NCBI RefSeq assembly: GCF_000176015.1
Contig: NZ_ACYY01000032.1
Span: 1-33,893, forward strand
Direction of reading: 5' to 3'
Length of the DNA: 33,893 nucleotides
Origin: Rhodobacter ferrooxidans
GTDB lineage: Bacteria; Pseudomonadota; Alphaproteobacteria; Rhodobacterales; Rhodobacteraceae
Position 1 is the first letter of the stretch; every line of letters begins with the position of its first letter. Below are positions 1 through 6,759 of this stretch, piece by piece. A program made the position numbers and the translations under genes. Under the pieces are notes generated by a model. That model was given only the letters and a program-made list of their open reading frames with translations. It did not search any database and was not told the origin of the DNA.

Positions 1-862
1 CCAGCCCGTCCAGCGCCGCCAGCAATTCCAGCCGCACCGGCACCGCCATTTCCGCCGCTGCCGTCGGCGTCGGCGCCCGCACATCGGCGGCAAAGTCGAT
101 CAGCGTGGTGTCGGTCTCGTGCCCCACGGCCGAGATCAGCGGGATGACCGATGCCGCCGCCGCCCGCACCACCACCTCCTCGTTGAAGCCCCACAGGTCT
201 TCCAGCGACCCGCCCCCCCGCGCCACGATGATCAGATCAGGCCGCGGCACCGCCCCCCCAGGCACAATCGCGTTGAAGCCGCGAATCGCCGCCGCCACTT
301 CCGCCGCACAGGCCTGCCCCTGCACCGCCACCGGCCAGATCAGCACATGCCGCGGAAAGCGGTCGCGCAGCCGGTGCAGGATATCGCGGATCACCGCGCC
401 GGAAGGCGAGGTCACCACCCCGATCACCCCCGGCAGATACGGGATCGGCTGCTTGCCGGCGGCATCGAACAACCCCTCCGCCGCCAGCGCCAACCGCCGC
501 TTCTCCAGCATCGCCATCAAGGCCCCCGCCCCGGCAGGCGCCACGTCCGAGACGATCAACTGATACTTCGACTGCCCCGGAAAGGTGGTCATGGTGCCGG
601 TGGCCACCACCTCCATCCCCTCCTCGGGCCGCACCTGCATCTTCGCGACCTGCCCCTTCCAACTGATCGCGGCAATCACCGAACGGTCATCCTTCAGGTC
701 GAAATACAGATGCCCCGAGGCCGGACGCGACACCCGCCCCACCTCGCCGCGCACCCGCACCAGGCCAAACTCGCCCTCGATCACCCGCTTCACCGCCCCC
801 GACAACTCGGACACGGTGTATTCGGGGGCGTTGCCCTTGGGGATGTCGTCGATCAGGTCCAT
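1..862 (-). CDS. xseA: Exodeoxyribonuclease VII large subunit (partial, 3' end beyond window)
   Basis: Large catalytic subunit of exonuclease VII, which with XseB degrades single-stranded DNA to oligonucleotides in the cytoplasm during repair. Reading the minus strand from the ATG at 862 gives 287 uninterrupted codons up to the left edge. The N-terminal OB-fold DNA-binding region is at about residues 13-110. Family motifs follow: [10 protein letters not shown] (152-161), [11 protein letters not shown] (214-224), [11 protein letters not shown] (244-254) and [10 protein letters not shown] (262-271), all in the expected order for the catalytic domain. The usual length is 400-530 residues, so roughly the last third, including the coiled-coil C-terminus, lies outside the window. 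The gene is divergent from the gene starting at 951, with 88 bases between the two starts. The identification is very secure; nothing unusual was seen. Confidence 0.95.
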   Translation of the reverse strand, partial: MDLIDDIPKGNAPEYTVSELSGAVKRVIEGEFGLVRVRGEVGRVSRPASGHLYFDLKDDRSVIAAISWKGQVAKMQVRPEEGMEVVATGTMTTFPGQSKYQLIVSDVAPAGAGALMAMLEKRRLALAAEGLFDAAGKQPIPYLPGVIGVVTSPSGAVIRDILHRLRDRFPRHVLIWPVAVQGQACAAEVAAAIRGFNAIVPGGAVPRPDLIIVARGGGSLEDLWGFNEEVVVRAAAASVIPLISAVGHETDTTLIDFAADVRAPTPTAAAEMAVPVRLELLAALDGL

Positions 863-950
863 GCGCCGCAGGATAAGGGCGGATCGGGCGAAGGGAAAGG
901 GGTTGCGGCGGCTGCTTCCTTGCGGGCAAGCTGCGGCCGAGAGGTGCAAG

Positions 951-1037
951 ATGTTTCAATCGGTGCAAGAGGTTCTGAACGATCCGCAAGTGACACAGGC
1001 CGAGCGTGACCTGATCGCCGCCTGCCGGGCTGGGTAA
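951..1037 (+). pseudogene. Original 5' end of the 1110-2501 gene, cut off by an in-frame TAA
   Basis: An ATG at 951 follows a plausible ribosome-binding site (AGAGGT, 5 bases upstream). It opens a 28-codon frame ending in CRAG and a TAA at 1035-1037. The same frame continues without another stop into the long coding region ending at 2501. The 24 codons between the TAA and the GTG at 1110 read as sensible protein (ACFLNGG..., then ...VRAEVIRLL). The simplest reading is one gene of 517 codons, 951-2501, carrying a nonsense mutation; a single GAA to TAA change would explain it. A sequencing error, or readthrough of the TAA, would look the same in this sequence. Confidence 0.6.
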
Positions 1038-1109
1038 GCCTGCTTCCTGAACGGCGGCACCCTTCCGCCCGAGAGCAGCACCGACCCCGCCCACACCGTC
1101 CGCGCCGAG

Positions 1110-2501
1110 GTGATCCGCCTGCTGGCACTGGGCGGCACCCCCGCTTGTGGCCTGCACGAAGTCGGGGTGATGCTGATAGGCGCGGTCATCACCGGCCAGA
1201 TCGACCTGCGCTTTGCCATCTGCCGGGGGCTGTTGGTGCTGCACAACTGCCGCCTTACCGAAATGCCGCGGCTGGACCAGGCCCGCCTGCTCGAATTGTC
1301 GCTGCAAGGCAGCCATTTCCCCGGCCTTTCCGCGCATGGGGCAAAGGTGAAGGGGAATGTGTTCCTGCGCGATGCCGTAGCGACGGGCACGGTGGTTGTG
1401 GCCAGTGCCGAGATCGGCGGGCAGTTGGTTTGCGAGGGCGCCACGCTGAACGGCGGCAAGGGCAAGGCGCCGAACGCGCAAGCGGCAAAGGTGACGGGGG
1501 ATGTGTTCCTCGACGGCGTCACGGCGACGGGCACGGTGGCTGTGAACAGCGCCGTGATCCGCGGGCAGTTGGTTTTCGAGGGTGCCACGCTTAACGGCGG
1601 TGAGGGCGATGCGCTGAACGCACAGGGCGCGCGGGTGGAGCAGGCTTTCATGTTCCGCGAGGTCGCCTCGGTCTCCGGCCAGGTCGATCTGTCCGCGGCC
1701 CATGTCGGCGATCTGGCGGATGATGCGGCCTCCTGGGCCAAATGCGCCGACATCGTCCTTGACGGCTTCAGCTATGACCGGATCAGCGGCGACACCTCCC
1801 CCAAAAGCTATGCCGCGCGGGCCGACTGGCTGGCCAAGGGATCACGTTTCAACGGCGCGTTCTTCCCCCAGCCCTACACCCAGTTCGCCCGCGTGATGCG
1901 CGATGCCGGCCACGCCGCCGAGGCGCGGCGGGCGCTGATGGAACGCGACCGCATCCTGTTTGCCGAGGCCGACAAGGCCGACCGCGCGGCCCATAGCCGC
2001 GCTGTGCGCTTCGATCGCGACCAAATCTGGCTGCGGGCCTTCGGGCGCAGGCTGTGGTCCGGCCTGTCGCGGCGCGTGGTGGGCTATGGCCACCGCCCGG
2101 AATACGCGCTGTTCTGGGCGCTGGCCGCGACCCTTTTCGGCGCCGCGTGGTATGGCTTCGCCTGGCGCGCCGGGGTCATGGTGCCCAATTCCGCGGTGAT
2201 CCTGACATCGCCCGACTGGTTGTGCGCGATGCTGGAAGCCAAGGATGCCCCGGCGGAGTTCTGGACCGGAACGCCTTCGGGCCAGCACTACGAAACCTTC
2301 TACGCCTTGCCCTATGCGCTGGATGTGTTCGTGCCGCTGGTGTCGCTGGGCGAGGATCAGGCCTGGGCGGCCACCACGGCAACCTGGGGCGGCTTTGCAA
2401 CGCGCTGGTTCGGCTTCGTCTTTCAGATCGCGGGTTGGGTGGTCACCTCGCTCGGCATCGCCGCCGTCACCGGCTTTGTGCAGCGGGGCGCCCCCGACTG
2501 A
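1110..2501 (+). CDS. Beta-solenoid-like protein with C-terminal membrane helices, probably 5'-truncated
   Basis: I do not recognise a named family, though alphaproteobacteria carry similar hypothetical membrane proteins. From the GTG at 1110 it has 463 residues. The first ~190 contain short regular strands like those of pentapeptide or beta-solenoid proteins, including two 48-residue tandem repeats (starting AKVKGNVFL and AKVTGDVFL). A helical, charged middle part (ARRALMERDR...) precedes two hydrophobic segments near residues 330-350 and 435-455. Between these is a conserved-looking stretch FYALPYALDVFVPLVSLGE. The arrangement suggests a membrane-anchored protein with a soluble solenoid domain. 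GTG 1110 has no convincing ribosome-binding site. The natural start is probably ATG 951, separated from this frame by the TAA at 1035, so the protein may not be made. Confidence 0.6.
   Translation: MIRLLALGGTPACGLHEVGVMLIGAVITGQIDLRFAICRGLLVLHNCRLTEMPRLDQARLLELSLQGSHFPGLSAHGAKVKGNVFLRDAVATGTVVVASAEIGGQLVCEGATLNGGKGKAPNAQAAKVTGDVFLDGVTATGTVAVNSAVIRGQLVFEGATLNGGEGDALNAQGARVEQAFMFREVASVSGQVDLSAAHVGDLADDAASWAKCADIVLDGFSYDRISGDTSPKSYAARADWLAKGSRFNGAFFPQPYTQFARVMRDAGHAAEARRALMERDRILFAEADKADRAAHSRAVRFDRDQIWLRAFGRRLWSGLSRRVVGYGHRPEYALFWALAATLFGAAWYGFAWRAGVMVPNSAVILTSPDWLCAMLEAKDAPAEFWTGTPSGQHYETFYALPYALDVFVPLVSLGEDQAWAATTATWGGFATRWFGFVFQIAGWVVTSLGIAAVTGFVQRGAPD
1341..1628 (+). repeat. Two tandem 144-bp coding repeats
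   Basis: Positions 1341-1484 and 1485-1628 are similar along their whole length (for example gcaaaggtga at both starts and gacgggcacggtggttgtgg against gacgggcacggtggctgtga). Each encodes 48 residues ending in GATLNGG plus an acidic/basic tail and NAQ. A third unit starts at 1629 (ARVEQAFMF) but diverges after a few residues. This is an in-frame internal duplication lengthening the beta-solenoid part of the host protein. Confidence 0.85.
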
Positions 2502-2572
2502 CCGCGCGCCCGCCGCTTGTCAGCCCGCATCGCAAACCGTAGAAGGCGCGCAGGCAGGCAAGCGGGGGCGGC

Positions 2573-3835
2573 ATGAACATTCTCATTCTGGGCGGTGGCG
2601 GGCGCGAACATGCGCTGGCCTGGGCGATCAAGCAGAACCCGAAATGCGACCGCCTGATCGTGGCGCCGGGCAATGCGGGGATTGCGCTGCTGGCCGAATG
2701 TGCCGGGATCGACATTCTGGACGGTGCCGAAGTGGTGACGTTCTGCGAGGAAAATGCCATTGATTTCGTGGTGATCGGCCCCGAAGCTCCCCTCGCCGCC
2801 GGGGTGGCCGACGCCTGCCGTGCGGCGGGGCTTTTGACCTTCGGCCCCTCTGCCGCAGCAGCAAGGCTGGAGGCCTCCAAGGCCTTCACCAAGGAGATTT
2901 GCGACGCCTGCGCCGCCCCCACCGCCGCCTACGCCCGCTTCACCACCCCCGAACCCGCCAAGGCCTACATCCGCACCCAGGGCGCCCCCATCGTGGTCAA
3001 GGCCGATGGTCTGGCCGCGGGCAAGGGCGTGATCGTGGCCGCGACCATCGCGCAAGCCCTCGCTGCCATCGACGACATGTTCGGCGGCGAATACGGTGCG
3101 GCGGGCGCCGAGGTGGTGATCGAGGAATTCATGGCAGGCGAGGAGGCCAGCTTCTTCATCCTGACCGATGGCACCACGGCGCTGCCCATCGGCACCGCGC
3201 AAGACCACAAACGCGCCTTCGACGGCGACCTTGGCCCCAACACCGGCGGCATGGGCGCCTATTCGCCCGCGCCCTGCCTGACCGAGGCGATTGCCGAACA
3301 GGCGATGCGCCAGATCGTGCTGCCGACGATTGCCGAGATGGCCCGCCGCGGCACCCCCTACCAAGGCGTGCTCTACGCCGGGCTGATGATCGAGGATGGC
3401 CGCGCAAGGCTGGTCGAATACAACGCCCGCTTTGGCGACCCCGAAACCCAGGTGCTGATGCTGCGGCTTGGCGCGCAGACGCTGGACCTGCTGCTGGCCA
3501 CCGCCGAGGGGCGGCTGGCCGACATGCGGGTGAACTGGGCCGAGGACCACGCCCTGACTGTTGTGATGGCCGCCAAGGGCTATCCCGGTGCCTATGCCAA
3601 GGGCAGCGCGATCCACGGCCTGAACACCCTGCCGGAAGACAGTTTCCACATGACCTTCCACGCCGGAACCGCCAGCCACGACGGCCAGATCACCGCCAAT
3701 GGCGGCCGGGTGCTGAACGTCACCGCCCGCGGTGCGAGTCTGGCCGAGGCGCAGTCCAGCGCCTATGCCATGGTGGATGCCATCGACTGGCCCGAGGGCT
3801 TTTGCCGCCGCGACATCGGCTGGCGGGCGCTGTAA
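2573..3835 (+). CDS. purD: Phosphoribosylamine-glycine ligase (GAR synthetase)
   Basis: Catalyses step two of purine synthesis: 5-phosphoribosylamine + glycine + ATP gives GAR, in the cytoplasm. The 420-residue length matches the family. The N-terminal domain opens with MNILILGGGGREHALAW, the family signature. The ATP-grasp domain shows VVKADGLAAGKGV (141-153), the segment from QDHKRAFDGD to GGMGAYSP (210-232) and VEYNARFGDPETQ (281-293), which carries the metal-binding Glu/Asn residues. The C-terminal domain ends in IGWRAL. The start is supported by the G-rich segment GGGGGC just upstream. It stands alone: 71 bases after the upstream membrane-protein gene and convergent with pyk, whose stop is 3 bases away. 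The other purine gene here, purU, is not adjacent. No anomalies. Confidence 0.98.
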   Translation: MNILILGGGGREHALAWAIKQNPKCDRLIVAPGNAGIALLAECAGIDILDGAEVVTFCEENAIDFVVIGPEAPLAAGVADACRAAGLLTFGPSAAAARLEASKAFTKEICDACAAPTAAYARFTTPEPAKAYIRTQGAPIVVKADGLAAGKGVIVAATIAQALAAIDDMFGGEYGAAGAEVVIEEFMAGEEASFFILTDGTTALPIGTAQDHKRAFDGDLGPNTGGMGAYSPAPCLTEAIAEQAMRQIVLPTIAEMARRGTPYQGVLYAGLMIEDGRARLVEYNARFGDPETQVLMLRLGAQTLDLLLATAEGRLADMRVNWAEDHALTVVMAAKGYPGAYAKGSAIHGLNTLPEDSFHMTFHAGTASHDGQITANGGRVLNVTARGASLAEAQSSAYAMVDAIDWPEGFCRRDIGWRAL

Positions 3836-3838
3836 CCC

Positions 3839-5398
3839 TCAGCCGCGCCACACCTGCAACGGCCCGAGACGTGGCGATTTCTTGGCGTGATGCCGGTCCA
3901 TCCGCCCCAGAATGCCGCGCAAAAAGGCCACCGCTGCCACCACATGCGGCCCCTTGTTCAGCATCACACATTCGGCGCGCTGGCTCATCGCGGCATCGGT
4001 CACCTCGGCGCGGCTGGCCTGGCCGTCCTTGACCATGCCCTCCAGCACCTGCGTGGCCCAGACCACCGGCACCTGCGCCGCCTCGCAGAGCCACAGGATT
4101 TCCTCCTGAATTTCCGACAGCCGGTCAAAGCCGATTTCCACCGCCAGATCGCCGCGCGCGATCATTACCCCCACCGGCAGCACGCCCCCGGCCTCGACAA
4201 TCAGATCGGGCAGGTTGTGCAACCCCAGCGGCGTCTCGATCTTCAGCAGCACGGCGGGCAGCGGCGCACCCGGTTCGACCCGCGCCTGCATCCCGGCGAT
4301 CAGGGCGCGCACGTCCTCTACGGTCTGAACAAAGGAATAGGCCACGATATCCGCGTGTTGCACCACGAAATCCAGCGCCGACAGATCGTCGGGGGTCAGC
4401 GCATCGACCCGCAGATCGGCGCCGGGCAGGTTGACGCCCTTGCCGGGCCGGATGCGGCCACCCTTGGCGGGCGCGCGGGTCACTTCCAGCACCGCCTGCC
4501 CCGCCTTGACCTTTGTCACCCGGGCCCAGATCTTGCCGTCATCCACCGAAACCTCGGCCCCCGGCACCAACGCCGCCAGCAGCGCGCCATGGCTCAGCGT
4601 GGCGCAGACCATCGCCGCCGGGCCGTCCTTCAGCCGGTTGGCAATGGCGAAACTGTCGCCGGCGGCAAAGCGGTGCTTGCCACCGTCGCTGACCTCCTGC
4701 ACCCGGAACTTCGGCCCGCCCAGGTCCATCGAGACCGGCACCCGCCGCCCGAACTCGGCCTCGGCGGCGCGGATATGGCCGATCATCGCCGCCCAGACCT
4801 TCGGCGCATCATGGGCGCAGTTGATGCGGAAGCAATCGGCGCCCTCGCGCACCAGCGCCTGAATCAGCCGCTGGTCACTGGCGGCCTCGGAGGGCAGCGT
4901 GACCATGATCCGGGTCTGCGGCCCGCCCCTGCCCGCGCCAAACATCGCATCGCGGCGGGTCGTCAGCAGGTCTGCGCCATCGGAAAAGGCGCAAGCCGCC
5001 GGATAGACCGCCGCAGTATCCCGCCCGGCATCCCCGGCCTCGTCGCCCGCGATCACCGCCAGCGTGGCGATCACCGCATCCAGCGAGGCCCGCACATGGC
5101 CGTCCAGCCGCCCCAGCGTCGAAAGCCCCAGGCTGGCCAGCGGCGCCTGCAACGCGGTCATGTCGGCCTGCCGCAACGCCAGCCAGTCGGCCATGTTCTC
5201 GACCGACGGCAGAAACTCCAGATCGCGCACCGCCGGTGCCCAACCCGCCATCCGTGCATCGGCCTGCCGCACCAGTTCGGCCCGCAGCGCCGTCAGATCG
5301 GCATAAAGCCCGCGCGCCAGCGCCTGCTGCGGTGGCGGGGCGGCAACCGGCAGGGCGGCATCGGGCTGGTCGTCAGTCAGTTTGGCAGAGACATTCAT
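3839..5398 (-). CDS. pyk: Atypical pyruvate kinase with N-terminal extension and no C-terminal domain
   Basis: A pyruvate-kinase-fold protein of 519 residues (PEP + ADP to pyruvate + ATP). Residues 1-155 match nothing I know. The barrel begins at TRIMVTLP (162-169) and keeps key residues: R191 and N193 in FRINCAHD, D225, catalytic K386 and metal ligands E388 and D417 (ARGDLAVE), plus ATQ at 448-450. Differences are clear. The usual NFSH is NCAH. The usual DTKGPEIR is DLGGPKFR (225-232), with Leu and Lys at the two positions that separate K+-independent from K+-dependent enzymes. The loop usually reading MLSGETA is MLNKGPH. The protein ends at about the point where the C-terminal allosteric domain would begin. 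Activity is likely but unproven; a regulatory or altered-substrate role is possible. It converges with purD, and a PhoB-box-like site lies upstream. Confidence 0.85.
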   Translation of the reverse strand: MNVSAKLTDDQPDAALPVAAPPPQQALARGLYADLTALRAELVRQADARMAGWAPAVRDLEFLPSVENMADWLALRQADMTALQAPLASLGLSTLGRLDGHVRASLDAVIATLAVIAGDEAGDAGRDTAAVYPAACAFSDGADLLTTRRDAMFGAGRGGPQTRIMVTLPSEAASDQRLIQALVREGADCFRINCAHDAPKVWAAMIGHIRAAEAEFGRRVPVSMDLGGPKFRVQEVSDGGKHRFAAGDSFAIANRLKDGPAAMVCATLSHGALLAALVPGAEVSVDDGKIWARVTKVKAGQAVLEVTRAPAKGGRIRPGKGVNLPGADLRVDALTPDDLSALDFVVQHADIVAYSFVQTVEDVRALIAGMQARVEPGAPLPAVLLKIETPLGLHNLPDLIVEAGGVLPVGVMIARGDLAVEIGFDRLSEIQEEILWLCEAAQVPVVWATQVLEGMVKDGQASRAEVTDAAMSQRAECVMLNKGPHVVAAVAFLRGILGRMDRHHAKKSPRLGPLQVWRG

Positions 5399-5450
5399 GG
5401 TCAGCTTGGCTTTCGGCAGGTCAGGATGTGCCCTGCCCTAGCAGCCCCGT

Positions 5451-5468
5451 ATGACAGTTCCGTGTCAG
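5451..5468 (-). promoter_or_regulatory. PHO-box-like direct repeat upstream of pyk
   Basis: On the minus strand the site reads CTGACAC, GGAA, CTGTCAT. This resembles the PhoB box layout of two 7-base half-sites (consensus CTGTCAT) separated by 4 bases; the second half is perfect and the first has two mismatches. It ends 53 bases before the pyk start, and 10 bases downstream is TAGGGC, a poor -10 but at the spacing seen in PhoB promoters where the box replaces the -35. Found by eye only. Confidence 0.35.
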
Positions 5469-5494
5469 CCGCCCGCGACGGCGACCTGCCAAGC

Positions 5495-5580
5495 CATTCA
5501 TCTGTTCTCAAATATCCCCGCCGGAGGCTCCCGCTGCCAGCACAGACGCTCCGCGGGGGATATTTAGAAACAGATGAAAG
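5495..5580. repeat. Long inverted repeat built from two copies of an ATATTT/ACAGATGAA module
   Basis: The left arm (5495-5525, beginning cattcatctgttctcaaata) and right arm (5549-5580, ending agaaacagatgaaag) are near-perfect reverse complements. They share GGGGATATTT and AACAGATGAA on one strand, differ at about four positions, and extend inward through CGGAG/CTCCG. The loop is roughly 23 bases. The element fills much of the pyk-purU gap. Single copies of the same module occur at 27868-27890 and 32772-32794, so this is a head-to-head pair of a dispersed intergenic repeat. A bidirectional terminator is one possible role. Confidence 0.8.
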
Positions 5581-5629
5581 GTGCAGGCGGGATTATTGCC
5601 TTTGCCCGGCGCTCCGCGCGTTCGGGCCT

Positions 5630-5652
5630 GAAACGCTCCACTGGAGCGTTTC
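5630..5652 (-). terminator. Hairpin downstream of purU (CCACTGG family, copy A)
   Basis: A perfect 10-bp stem with loop ACT on the plus strand (gaaacgctcc, act, ggagcgtttc) starts 11 bases past the purU stop. On the minus strand the stem ends in GTTTC. Together with flanking bases (GCCCGGC, GCGTTCG, CTGAAA before; TTTCCG after) it matches copies at 19131-19155 and 32726-32750. The stem sequences differ but stay complementary. The position suggests a transcription end or 3'-end-stabilising structure for purU. Confidence 0.55.
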
Positions 5653-5663
5653 CGAGACGGCCC

Positions 5664-6548
5664 TCACCCCATCCGTTCCGAGGCATAGCTGCCTGGACTT
5701 GCCGGGAACACCACGGTCTTGTTGCCATTCAGGAACACCCGGTGGTGGATATGGGCGTGGATGGCGCGGCTTAACACCGAGGCTTCGACATCGCGGCCCA
5801 GCGACACGTAATCCTCGGGCGACTGGGCGTGGGTGACGCGCACGGTGTCCTGCTCGATGATCGGGCCTTCGTCCAGATCGGCGGTGACGAAATGCGCCGT
5901 GGCGCCGATCAGCTTCACCCCGCGCTCATAGGCCTGCTTGTAGGGGTTCGCCCCCTTGAACGACGGCAGGAAGGAATGGTGGATGTTGATGATCCGCCCC
6001 GACATCCGTTGGCAGAACGCATCCGACAGCACCTGCATGTAGCGCGCCAGCACCACCAGTTCGGCGCCGCTTTCCTCGACCAGCGCCAGCAGGCGGGCTT
6101 CGGCATCGGCCTTGTTGTCCTTGGTCACCTTGATCAGGTGGAACGGCAGGTCGTGGTTCACCACCAGCTTCTGATAGGTCAGATGGTTCGACACCACGCC
6201 GACAATCTCGATCGGCAAGCCGCCGATGCGCCAGCGATACAAGAGGTCGTTCAGGCAATGGCCGAAGTTCGACACCATCAAGAGCACTTTCACCCGGTGC
6301 GCCGCGTCATGGATAGCCCAATCCATGCTGAAGCCGTCGGCCACCGCGGCGAAACCCGCCGTCAGGTCGGCGGCACTCACCCCCGCTTCCGACCGGAAGG
6401 TGATGCGCATGAAGAACATGCCGGTCTGCGCGTCGTCGAACTGCGCGGAATCGGTGATGTTGCAGCCGTTCTGCGCCAGAAACCCCGAGATCGCCGCCAC
6501 GATCCCGCGGGTCGAGACGCATTTCACCACCAGCACATAAGACTTCAT
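5664..6548 (-). CDS. purU: Formyltetrahydrofolate deformylase
   Basis: Hydrolyses 10-formyl-THF to formate and THF, supplying formate and balancing one-carbon pools. The 294 residues contain an N-terminal ACT domain (about 1-80, starting MKSYVLVVKCVSTRGIVAAI) and a formyltransferase-like catalytic domain. The catalytic triad is visible as N188 and H190 in NIHHSFLPSF (188-197) and D226 in DLDEGPII. VSNFGHCLNDLLYRW (93-107) is typical of the family. The frame stays open upstream of 6548, but that part is non-homologous. The ATG at 6548 has a good ribosome-binding site (GAAGGAAAG) and gives the expected length. The gene is divergent from lysC, with 211 bases between the starts. Copy A of the dispersed hairpin lies just past the stop. 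Confidence 0.97.
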   Translation of the reverse strand: MKSYVLVVKCVSTRGIVAAISGFLAQNGCNITDSAQFDDAQTGMFFMRITFRSEAGVSAADLTAGFAAVADGFSMDWAIHDAAHRVKVLLMVSNFGHCLNDLLYRWRIGGLPIEIVGVVSNHLTYQKLVVNHDLPFHLIKVTKDNKADAEARLLALVEESGAELVVLARYMQVLSDAFCQRMSGRIINIHHSFLPSFKGANPYKQAYERGVKLIGATAHFVTADLDEGPIIEQDTVRVTHAQSPEDYVSLGRDVEASVLSRAIHAHIHHRVFLNGNKTVVFPASPGSYASERMG

Positions 6549-6696
6549 CGGCTTTCCTTCACAAGGCCCTGCGTTCCGCCTGTAATGCCATGCAGCCCGG
6601 CCCTGACCTGCCCCGAAACGACACAGCCCAGCCAAAGCCGACATCGCCTTGTCGCAAATCGCCGCTTCTGTTTCCGATCGGCAACGCCAGCCCCGC

Positions 6697-6724
6697 TTGC
6701 GCGTGCGCGGTCTTCTGCTATGTA
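6697..6724 (+). promoter_or_regulatory. Candidate sigma-70 promoter for lysC-ptsP
   Basis: TTGCGC, a 16-base spacer, then TATGTA. The predicted transcription start near 6731 leaves a leader of about 29 bases before the lysC ATG. Recognised by eye; the GC-rich background makes such matches only moderately specific. Confidence 0.4.
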
Positions 6725-6759
6725 GCAGGCGCTTTTCGTGCGGGAACAGGATCAGGGCC

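Noticed and set aside
3887-5836. Very long open frames opposite real genes (for example 3887-5836 plus, 8560-10638 minus, 12883-14460 plus, 28474-30930 minus, 31118-32764 minus)
   Set aside because: They are antisense to pyk, ptsP, the ligase fusion, ppiD and trpE, have Arg/His/Pro/Gly-rich meaningless sequence, and are the expected by-product of high GC with few stops.
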